Of a stretch of 64,000 bases of DNA, positions 26,401-38,400 are shown one piece after another (within the stretch, counting starts at the first letter, position 1; the number at the start of each line of letters is the position of its first letter). The translations under genes and the position numbers were made by a program. The notes under the pieces were generated by a model that worked only from the letters and a program-made list of their open reading frames with translations, was not told where the DNA came from and did not search any database. The DNA is from Bimastos eiseni (Eukaryota; Annelida; Clitellata; Crassiclitellata; Lumbricidae): the NCBI GenBank assembly GCA_959347315.1, contig OY365810.1:8837647-8901646 (forward strand). Reading direction: 5' to 3'.

Positions 26401-29400
26401 TTTCTGGCCTTGGTAAGACATCCTGCTGGGATCGGTGGCCAGTCCTTTCACTCACTGTCTTGTCTTCCAACTGACAGAGTACATAAGTATACTCATCAAT
26501 CATAGCTGAGTTGACTGAAACACAAAGTCTGCTCAGGTTGGGTTTAAAGCCCCGATCTCTCTGCTAACAGAGACGATCAATAATATGTGATAGTAGGCCC
26601 TTACCAAACAAAGGACTGGAAACGGTGCAAACGCCTCATATAATTTGTGGTGTACCATCCTGTCTGTGAATGACTTTTGCATATTTTATGAAACTGTTGT
26701 AATGTATGAGAATGAAAGTAGCAGAGGTTTGTAATAATTTATAGAGAAAATTGTAAGAAAATTATACTAACAAATGTTCCTCTGTGTGGCACATGTGTTT
26801 TGATGGAAAAGCACAAGGCATAGCGAATGCGCAATTGTGTTTAATGTTTACGATATCACGTCACTGAATGTATTGCGGGTGAAGTGCGTGTCGATAGTCG
26901 TCTGTGCATACATTGGCAGCTGTCGAAGAAGTTAAAGAAGTGCGCTAAGAGCTCATTTGCATATTCATTTCCTTAAACAGAATCATTTAGAGCGATTTCT
27001 AGTATGACTTTGAAGATGCCGACAGACAGACAATGACACAGACAGACAGACAGACAAGCAGACCGATGGACAAGCACACTTAGACAGACAGGCACACGGA
27101 CACGCTGACTAACCACGTCTATACATTTCTCTGTGACTGAACTTCTTTTAATAATAATAATATTTCTGATAATACATGGAGCACATGAAAGCAGCACCTT
27201 GAAGTCACAGGCTGGCATACAGATACAATATGCAGACATGCTTATCTGAGACAGACAAATACAGACATAATTACATGCAGAGTGTCTCCAAACAGCGCAC
27301 AGACGGAGATGTAAAGACCTGAAAATTGGAAATATTGCGAACTGTGTGGTTAACAGTTGATGTTTGAGTTTGTGGTCTGTGCCGTGGTTCAGTTTCTGAA
27401 GAGACGACTTAAACCAGCATCACAGGATGATTTGATTTCTCAAGTGGTCGTTGCTATGCTTGTGTTTACTCAACGGTTTTCCCAGTCTGTTGTTTTTTTA
27501 TTCAGCAGCTAAATATTTGTTCAGAGCAAGACCTTTTGCTCTGCTAACATGCGGCTTCTGCTCCGTGTATCACTGACTCTTGATATTCAGAACCTGAGTC
27601 GTGCTATTCAGAGACTGAGTCTTGATATTGACAGCATGATTCTAGCTATTCAGAGCCTGATTCTTGCTATTCAGAGCCTGATTCTTGATATTCAGAGCCT
27701 GAGCCTGAGTCTTGCTATTCTGAGCATGATTCTTGCTATTCAGACCCTGAGTCTTGCTATTCAGAGCATGATTCTTGCTATTCAGACCCTGAGTCTTGCT
27801 ATTCAGAGCATGATTCTTGCTATTCAGACCCTGAGTCTTGCTATTCAGAGCATGATTCTTGCTATTCAGACCCTGAGTCTTGCTATTCAGACTCTGAGTC
27901 TTCATATTAATACCCGAGTCCTGCTATTCACACCCTGAGCCTTGATATTCCTTGCCTGGTGAAATATTTTGGTGTTGCATATTGTGGTACAGTCAGACTT
28001 TATTTAGCTTATAAGCTAGCATTTTTAGAGTATGTTGGAGCTAAATAAAACAAGTTGCCAGCATTTGGTACCCGTGGCTGTCTCTGAGGCTAGCTTAAAA
28101 GATGGTTCTTTTTCTTCTGTCAGAGTTTAGCTCATAAGGCAACATTTTTAAATAGCTAAGTGACATGTTGTGATTGGCTAGTCTGACTTCCTTATGTTCA
28201 GCAGTTTGATGGTCAAAGAACTGTTCTCTTGTTTGGTGTTATTGTGGTGAAGGTTGTGGCGCTGGCGATGGGGTGCTGGTGGGATTGGTGAGGTTATGAA
28301 TTGCGTTATTTGAATGGGGGGAGGGTGAAAAAGTTTAAGATGTTCAGATATCCCTACTAAAGTTTTTACAAGCCTGAAACCGGTATACGGGCTAAATTGT
28401 AGATGGTAATTGTGGGTGTCACTGGAAGCTGATCTTAACACTCTTATATTGTTTGCTTGACCCCGAGGTAATTTTTGAGAATTAACTGGCAGGGGTTAAA
28501 AATGAACTGGGGGGTTGAACCCTCCCAACCCCTCAACAATTCAATTACTGGGTATTGGTGAGGGTGGTCTGGCATAGTTGTTGGTCAGGGTAGTGTTCTA
28601 ATTTTCATTAAGATTGATGGCTACTGTAACGAGAATGTTGTTGGTTATGAGAATCATAAGAACAATTGCTACTAGGGAAGATAGCTGTGTTGGTATCAAG
28701 GTTGAGGATGATAATAATACGCTTGTGTTGATGATGTTAAAGAGAGCATGTCGAATGGATGGATGGATGAATTGGTGGCTGAGGTTGATGAACATTAGGA
28801 AGGAACCGAGTGCTAATTTCCTGCCGAGTCCAAGTTTTACTAGTTAGCTTGTGCAGAGTCTGTGTTTTGAATATTTTGAAAAGTCCCATTCTCTGTATTT
28901 TAAAAACAGAAAATCCCGATTTTTATTACCACCCATTGTTTGTCTAAGTAATGTTTCTGAGCCGTTGTTTTGTTTCATCTCTACTGAACTTGCTTTTGTT
29001 ATGTATATACTTAGGACCAGGAGGTGCAGATGAGTGCGTTGAAGGAGTGGGAGGTGATATCCGTTCAGCTTCAGGAACTTCTGCGCCAAGGTGTCTCATC
29101 CTGCTTTGATGCTGGGAGAATGACATCGGAAGAGAAGGACAAATACTTCACCTCAGGTGAGCAGAGTGGCATCTGCCAATGGACTCTCTTCTGCTGGAAC
29201 TAATTACTCTTGACAGGTGTCAGCTTTCAACACTCTGGGTCAGGCTTTGCGTGTTGTGTGTGGGATGTCAATGGTGGTGACATGATTAGTTAGTTATCTG
29301 AGGAGCGTTTTGTTCTCACTGAACTTTGACACCGTTTAGGCCGATGTAGGCAGTGGTTTTGTGTGGGACTTAAAAGGCGGAGATATTGAATGTCCTTTAA

Positions 29401-32400
29401 TCATCGTTGAGGTCAGAAATCGAAGCTTTTGCGATGAGCATGTAGAGGATGCTTTGTTGTGTTTAAGATGTATCGGTGTGGCTCTGAAAGTGTACATAAA
29501 TATATTCATCATTGATTATTTTTCCTTGCTGGTGCTGGTTAGAGAGCAGACTGTGTCATAGTAAAGATGATTTGTGTTGCCCTCCTTTCTCCAGGCATGG
29601 GACTGGCACTGCCAGAGTATGGCCATTGGTATTGTGTTGTCTGTGAAGTCAGTTATAAATTATATGAAGTGCTGCTCCTGATACAGAACATGTGGATCAG
29701 TTTGCATAATGTAGTGGACCATTTACTGAAGCCTTGATCACATCAAAGGTTATTAAAATTGCCCTCTTTTCTCCAGGCGCCATAGAAGTTCTAAGATTAG
29801 ATCTATGCCTGCTTGAAGTTGTTATATGTCTGTGTAGTGTATATTATCTCTGATATCTCCTCATCATCTTGCCGATTTGATAGCCATCTCAGTGCTGCTG
29901 TGATAATAGGCTTGATTAATTTGATCTCTCCTGGGTATTTGTGTGGAGAATAGGTAGTGGCACTATATTTCATAAGTGTTCTATTTAAAATTCCGACATT
30001 CTGAATTGTGCGTTGTTTAAGAATCCTGTGTCTTTATTTTCATTACTTGTCCCAAAGATCCCTTGTGCTACCTGATTTATTTGTGTTTATTTAGCCACCA
30101 GACGATTGTGGTGTAGCTCAAAGTCCACACAGCGTGCCCATTACAAAAGATTCTCAACCCTTTAATGACCAGCTTATAGTAAAGTGTAAGGCATAATCAA
30201 TAATGCTGGTCGTTAAAGGGTTAAAATCTGTGGTACAGTGTTAACATTTTAGTCAATCAGCCTCTGTATTGAGACACCAACACACAGGAGTCTATTGTAA
30301 AATGCTTGCCTTGGGAGCATACATACCTTCTCCATAACTGTACATAGATAATATTATCAAGAAATTTCTATAATGCCACTGTCCCAATTGTACAAGATAT
30401 CAGTCAAATGGTCGATTCTAAGCAAATGCAAAAAAAGTCGTAGTTATTGACATAGCCATTCAGTGGAAACTGACAAGGCCGACCACTGAGACCTGAAGAC
30501 CGGGATTTGGAGAGGAAAGCAATTTGAAAAGATAATATCTTAAACATGGGATAAATTACACCAGAGGCAGTTGACAGTATTGGACAGCATGCAGAGACTA
30601 GGCAACAGAGAAAGACCAACCGATCTTGAGGTATATTGAGAGTCATTGCTACCAATGAAACTCTTAGACATGCCATAAACTGAATTGTTCTATTGCAAAG
30701 CAGAGCTATAATTGTACCACTTATGGTATATGATGTTGTCTGCGAAGTTAGGGTTTTTACCCAAATAAGTTGGCAATGGATTTCTGAAGCAAATCTATTT
30801 ATCTTTGTGATACAGTTTGAAAGCGAGTTAGAGAATTTCCTTTGAGCAGAATATTATCCGCATCGATTGTTATAGAATATTATCCATTGATTGCTAGTGA
30901 CTCAGTGTGGCATGGTGGCCGAGCGGTTAGAGCGGTCAGCCCATTACGGTTCAGTGTGCGCTGAGCGAGCGGATTCGACCCTTGTCCAAGGCGTCACTGT
31001 GTAGAGACCTTGAGCAAGTCCTTCGCACATTACAACTGCAGTTGCGTCGTAGAGATGCGTGCGCGCTTTCGAGCACGACTTTCCGTTATAAAGTGCTTTA
31101 TAAATGCCGAGTTGTATTGTATTGTAGTATGAGACAGATATTTATTGGTTGCTTCAGATTCACATTTTGGTGTGACCTTGTGCACATTAGAAACTTAATT
31201 AATAATTATGATAATAATAATAATAGGGAGTGTATGTGTTTTTTCTGTTTAGTGACAGAGTATGAGATAGAAAAGGGTTTGCTAGAAGCGGAGAAACCCG
31301 ACGAAGAGGTTCTTTGTTTCGTTCGCCACATCATCGACCTTGAAAGCCACCTCCACCGGACAAGAACTCGCAAATACATCGACACGACCAAAGATGGTTC
31401 CAAGATCGACAAAGAGTCCCAGCAGCTGCTCGAAGTGCTCAAACACGAGAAGATTCCGGCGGTGCTCACGGACGAGCGCAACAGCGAGTTCTTTCCTGTG
31501 TCGTGGAATGATCCGGAGCACAGTAATCCAACCGATGACCCGGAATACCTGGAGAAGTTCTGCAGTGTATTCCGAGACAAGATGTGCTGGCTCATCTACC
31601 GATCGGTGACTCAGACGAGGAGTATATCGTGCAACTCGCAGGTTATAGAGATTCTCCAGCATCTAAAGATGGGCAAGAAGCTGAGTCGCGACTTCCGGGG
31701 GCGCGAGCAGACGCTGCGCTTCATCAGCTCCTACCTACAAGCGAGCACGGACCGGCCGCTCATTCTGTTTGGGGAGTCTGGAAGCGGAAAGACCTCGGTC
31801 ATTGCCAAGGTCTGAGGGACTGGATTTTATGTGTGGCTGAAGTAATGTGAATGGATTTGCATAGCACTTATTTTAATACATGTATGAAGAATATCTTCTC
31901 TGAATTTTAATGACCAGTCGTAGCCTCCAAACTTCTAAAGCGCCACTCAAAAGCACTTAATTAAATCAGACCAAAGGGTGACAGTCCAGGGTAGGCCAAG
32001 GTCTGATATCTAGAGAGGTTAGAGTAGCTCTTAAGGTGAATGTCGTTTAGCATGTAATGTACACTTTGTATTTTGTAACTGAAAGGAGATTACTCTGTCG
32101 TTTATGAAGCTAGTCTCATCTTGTTTTACCCAAGCTGGAACACTTAAAACCTTTTATTGCAATAGATCATTCCTTCAAAACAGCCATCTGATGCACCATT
32201 ATGGCCTTCTCTTAACTCTGCTCAACAGTAACAGCTGACTGTCAGTTCAGATTATTGAATAGTCAAGCAGTTTTTGGAGATTCCCATTGGTACTAAGACT
32301 ATGAGAAAAGGCATTAACTGGAACATCCTTAACACACTACCTTTTGGAGATGATAGATATATCATATGTTTTGCAATCAAATTAGGGTGCATTATGGTCA

Positions 32401-35400
32401 TTTTCTCTATGTGGCTGAAACACTTAATTTGGCATCCAGTATTCACTGCTGTTATATTTCAGGATTTAACTTGCATTGATGCATTGTTTACGGAAATTCA
32501 ATTGTACCTGCCTGCTTTAATTAGATATAAATGGACTGATTAGTGTTTATTGGAGTTGATTGTTATTTCGTGACAGATTGCAGAGCGTGGAAGGAAGTGG
32601 CTGGCAGAGACAAACAGATCACCTGTTGTTGTCCTCAGATTTCTTGGTAACTAATTTTTGAAGGATTTTCCACTATTCTTGTTTAACTTATATCACTCAT
32701 AGAGAAGTTGCGATAGAACGCATCATTTGTAATTAGGGTTTACATTTGTGCATCACAGATATGTAATTAATTTGAGATCCTGGTATTCCTGGATCTCAGA
32801 TTATACAGTCATGACATGTGGACCATAATGTGGACCTGATTTGGTATAGCACCAGTGAATAAGTTGGTCCCCTGATGTGGCTTTTGTGGGCACTGAGAAA
32901 TTTGTGAAGATATGCATTATATTGGTATTGTTAAAGGATAAAGCTTTACTTACTAGTCACAAAAGAAAAATTCGTTTAAGAACCGCATAGTTTGAAGGAT
33001 AGAGGAGGTATTTGGGGATAATTACCCTGGTCGGCATCCTCTTAAATTTTAGTAATAACGACTGGTACAAGATAACCTGATATAACAGTTGAGGCTTAAG
33101 GCTATTGTGATAGGGTGAATACAATACAACTGAAACTTGATATCACCCTTCTTCCAACATTTATTGCTCGGAAGTGCACACGCCTCGACGACGCAACTAC
33201 AGTTGTACTGCAGAGCAATTGTGTGCAAAGGACTTGCTCAGGGTCCCTACACAGTGACTCCTCAGACGAGAGTCAAACTCGCACACTGAGCGCACACGAG
33301 CGATGCGGGCCGACCGCTCTAACCAATCGGCCATCGTTCCACACCATGTGAATATGTAGCTATGATCTGCAAAGCACTTGGTTGAGTGAAGACTAGTTGC
33401 AACATGGTCGAGTCTATAGAATAGTGTCAATAACGTCCTATTTGCTGATATGGGGCATCATCCAATGTTAGTTGTACAGTTGAGAATTTGAATCCAGTCA
33501 TGCTACTAAACAAAAATCCTCTGTTATAACAATCATGAACTTTACGCATATCTTAAAAGGTAAACAAAATATTTAATATTGTTTGTGGTTTGTGTAATAT
33601 ATCTGAGTGATTTCTGAATCGTTTTCAGGCACGACAGCACACAGCTGTAGTATCCGTCTTGTCCTGGGCAGCATTTGTTGGCACATTGCCAGCGCATATG
33701 GCCAGGACACGTCCACGATTCCAGGGGATTACCCAGGCCTCATGGCTTACTTCCTCGACCTCATTAAGGTACATGTGCTTTGAATCAGCCTCTGTTAGTG
33801 CATTTTCATCATTACAGCATTCATATTCGGACGAGGTTTAGAATAATGGTAAAACTCCCACATGAAGAGCAGAAGGTCAGCTTGGACGCGAGTTCGATAC
33901 CCATACCCTTCCAAAGGTTGACTCACCCTTTCATTCACCGGACGGCGATGGTGAAATGAGTAGTAGAGTAGATAGACGCATTGCATGGCTGCCCTAAAGT
34001 GATTCTTGTGATAACTTGTCCATATGTACTAATACTTGTATTCATGTGTCAGTTTGAAATAATAAAGGAAGGATTATTATTATTATATGGCACATGGTTT
34101 TGTAAGTAAGTTATTCTGGAAGACAAAATTATAAATTCTTTTGAAATAGTAGCAAGAAAATGACATCAACATGCTATAATGATGGTTGCATGAAACTGTG
34201 ATGAGGTATATGATGGTCGATAATGCTCTTACAGAGAAGTGCGTGTTTCAGCTTATTCTGAAACTATTACTCTATACTGAAGATGAGCAAGTCTTTCAAA
34301 CGCAGTTGGTCAAACGTAACTTTTACTGATGCCAGGTAATTGAACTTAACAAATTCATAATAATTATAATAAAAATAGTTTATTTATTGGTGTGGTTGTG
34401 ATTTGTTTCAGATAGCCAAACCACACCAGCCGCTGGTCTTGCTTTTCGATGCGGTCGACCAGCTGAGTTCTGTTCATCGAGCCCACCACCTTGCCTGGCT
34501 CCCTAAGGTCCTTCCTCCAAACGTCCACCTTATACTGTCCACTCTGCCAGACAAGTACGAACTGTTGGACACTCTCCATCTTTACATTCCAAACAAGGAG
34601 AAATTCGTCGAGATCCGTCCGCTTGGCTCGCAGCTCAGCATCAACCTCCTCAAGGACTGGCTTTTCCGCGCCAGCCGGGAGCTCACCTCGGAGCAGTTCA
34701 AGGTCGTGGAAGAGGCGCTCTCCAGGTGCACTCTTCCGCTCTACACCAGCCTTGTCTTCGAAGAGGTCTGTCGCTGGAGCTCCTACTTCAAGGGTGACGA
34801 GATTGTCCTTGAACCTACTGTCCATGCGATCATCAACAAACTGTTCGACCGCGTGGAAAAGTACCATGGATACATCTTCGTGTCGCATACGCTGGCGTAC
34901 CTCACCGCGTCGAAGATGGGACTGAGCGATGTCGAGATTGAGGACATACTTTCGTTGGACGACGAAGTTTTAAACGACGTTTTCCAGCACTGGTTGCCTC
35001 CGATCCGACGCATCCCTCCGCTCCTAATTCCACGACTCCAGGATGAATTATCGAGGTATATTTTGGAGCGGGAGGCAAACGGAACCATCGTATTCTACTG
35101 GTACCACGGGCAGTTCATCGAAGTGGCTTCCGAACGATACCTCTCGAAAGAGGCCGACCGCCACTATGTTCACGCCACACTTGCTCACTATTTCATGGGA
35201 ACGTGGGGCGGTGGGAAGAAAAAACCATTCAAATATTCTCAGAAGCTCATTCAGAATTCGTCCGTTAGGAGCCATGAAGCAGAGGCCGATAGAATGGTCC
35301 CGAAACAGCCGCTCGATTTTGGTCCCGATCCTAACCACCCAGGAAAGCTCAACTATAATTTAAGGAAGCTCAGCGAACTGCCGTATCATCTGATAGCGAG

Positions 35401-38400
35401 CCGACTGAAGCTTGACCTCAAAAGCCAGGTTCTGTTCAATTACGAGTGGTTGCACGCCAAACTCACTGCAATGTCTCTTCACGAGGTCTTGTCCGATTTC
35501 CAGCAGGCCGTCGATTCAGGGGTGAATGATGCAGATGTTCAGTTGCTCGCGAGCGCACTCAGAGTTGGCGGAACCCACCTCAACCAGAACCCGGACATGC
35601 TTGCGTTCGACCTCCTAGGTCGCCTGCTGTGCTACTATGACCAGAGATTGGACAGCCCCTCGTCACCACACGTTCTGCCCAGTGGTACTCCTCTGGCGTC
35701 TGCCACTGATATAGGTCGTTCCACGTCCGAACATGCCCTCAATCGCTTCCGCCGAATCCGACACAGCAACCTCCAGTCCCTGCTGCAGCAGTGCGATGTA
35801 AGGTCGCTCAAGCACTCCGCGCTGGTTCCCGTGCTGCAGTGTTTCGACTCACCAAACACAATGTCTGTCTACATACTCGAGGGCCATGCCAAGGTTGCTA
35901 CCGATCTTGTCTTCAGCCCAAAGACGAATGAGTTAATATCCGTATCCTACGAACGAATTGCATTCTGGGACCTCAATACCGGAGAGCTTAGTCGAAGCAT
36001 CGGGCTGGAGGACGTCTATCCAGGGCGGAAGAAACTGTTTCTTTCGGACGACGGAAGGTATTTGGTCGTTGACTTTGACCTGCATGACGCACCAGTTCAC
36101 ATCTACGACATGAAAACACTGCAGCTGTTACACTCATGCGGAGCTCGGCTGTCAACTCAGAGGCGTATCTTCCTTTCCGGTTGTCTCCTTTGTCGCCAGA
36201 AGAGTTTCATTGATATAGAAAAAGGCTCGCTTCTTAAGACAATGGACGATTTTGTCACTTCCAAGACGTACGTGACGTGTGCGCTCTCTGCAGACAACCG
36301 ATTCATCCTCGTTGGGGACCAGAGCGAAACCAAGCTGTTTGATTTTGCAACCGGAAAGCAGGAGAAGTCGTTCGGCGGGAGCAGTCCGCCTTCCGTCATG
36401 GCGGTCACGTCAGACAGCAAGCGCGCATACATCGGTTATGCAGACAACTGTCAGCTGTGCGTTTTCGACATCGACCCGACGAGCAATTCATTTGGTGTGC
36501 TGCTGACAGCGTTTGACCCAACGGAACACCTTCCTTCGAACATCCTCAAACAGTTCCGGGCCTTCAAGGGAAATGAAGTCACCGAGATCTCAATATCACC
36601 GAGCGATCAGAGCACAGTACTGCTTAATATAAATCGTCTGTACCTGGTGTGCTTAGACACAGTGTCTGGGTCAAGGACGCACATGAAGACAGAGTTGATC
36701 TGTGGACAGCCGGGACAACCACCACGCATCTACATATTCAGTTCTTTATTTTCTGGAAACGGTCAGTTTATTCTGTGTGGTGTCGAGAGCACCCTGTACA
36801 TCTGGAGACCCGATAATGGAGAGCTTGTGCACAAAATTCCTCTGCATACAACGCCGCCATTTCCGATTGCCGTCTGGCGCAATCTGGTCGCCACCGCGTC
36901 GACCGTCAACACCGCGGTTCGCGTCTGGGACTTGGACAACATCCAGGAGAGTAAGACTCCGAAGATCCGGGTCTACGAGGCCCCGGTGGACTGTGTCGTT
37001 TGCGCCCAGGAGACGCGACTCGTATTCGTCAAGAGGACGTACTCTCTGGGTAACGTTAAGGGCTTCAAATACATGGATTACTTTAGCATCGACGTATGGA
37101 ATGTCACCACTGGAAGCTGTCGCGTGTTCCTACCGTTTGCTAAATACGGTCGTCTGATGCAGATGGAAGTTTCCATCAACGGCACACAGATGGCGCTGCT
37201 GTTAAATGCGGTCGATGACTGGTACATTGCGGTCATCAACCTCGACGTCAATGGATGTGTGCGAGTGCTAAATCACAAGAAATGTGCCAAGTTCGGGGTG
37301 TCAAACTCGTGGGAGTTTCTTGCATCGTGTGCAAGCGGCGATTGTTACAGTGATGTGGTTCTGTGGGATATAGCAAAGGAGAAGGAGATTCTGATTATGG
37401 AGAATGCCACTGGTCCAGTGTTTAGCCATGACAGTCAACATCTGCTGTACATCGACCTGGGACAGTCGTCCGGCAACACTTCTTCAACGATCATCGTGTA
37501 TTCGCTCAAGTCCTACGGACCGGTCAGTAGGATCTCAAGTCGGGTGGACTATCTTCTTCCTCTCCCGGGCCATAGTCATCGCTTCGTCACAACGGCGTAT
37601 GGTTCCGAGGCTGTAGTCTCTCTTTGGACATTCTCAAAGAAGGCTACTGATCCGGAACTGGTTTACGCTTGTGTCGGCAGTAAGGGCTTTCTCGATGTTT
37701 CAAAGGATGGCAATACCGCCGTTGACGGCCGTCTTCAGGTTTTCGACATCCTCGGCGGCGGTTTAAAAGCCAGTTTTCTTGCAAATGATTCCAAACCGGA
37801 CCGCGAGTTTAGTATAGTTCGAATAACTTACGATGGATTGTACGTGATGTGGGCCGACGATATGGCAGTGAAAGTTGGACAGGTTGCCACTGGGATCATC
37901 GTAGCAAACGCCAGTGCACATGAGCGATTGACTTGTTTACATACCATGGACTTTGGGTACATAATTGTAGCAGGAGGTGCCGATGGTCATTTGGTGACAA
38001 TGAAGCTTGCGGTGCCAGGGGGTGAAACGCACAGCCATACTACCTACCGCGCACAGGGGACGGAAGATCGTAGAAATTACCTTCTTGATACTGTACCCTG
38101 CAGCGAAAGCGCGATTGGCAAGATCGATGAACACTTTCAGATCAAGCCAAGGCTCCTGCAGGACGGAGCTCTACCCTTGGCAAACGAGGAGATTCAGAAC
38201 AACCTCTGGCGGCGAGCAGACGTGCCTCTGACGGTAATCGATACCTCGAGGCCGGACTACTCTGATGCGGACGAGCCTTTTTCTTTCGCGTCAAAGAGAC
38301 GCAGCTCAACTCCTGGTAACTTCAACCACATAACAAACATGGTGCAGAGTTCCGCAATATTTGCGCTGTTGTCGGCCGAAGACAGCGATTTATCCCTTCC

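Noticed and set aside
27549..27938. 129-codon frame with LAIQSMI heptads as a possible coiled-coil gene
   Set aside because: It is a 21-bp minisatellite inside an NWD intron with no promoter or splice support.
30905..30985. Functional tRNA gene
   Set aside because: Boxes A and B are present, but the cloverleaf arms do not close and the SINE body and tail follow directly.
30982..31252. Upstream extension of the NACHT exon open frame
   Set aside because: The sequence is a tRNA-derived SINE; a good acceptor at 31252 gives the phase needed by the upstream exon.
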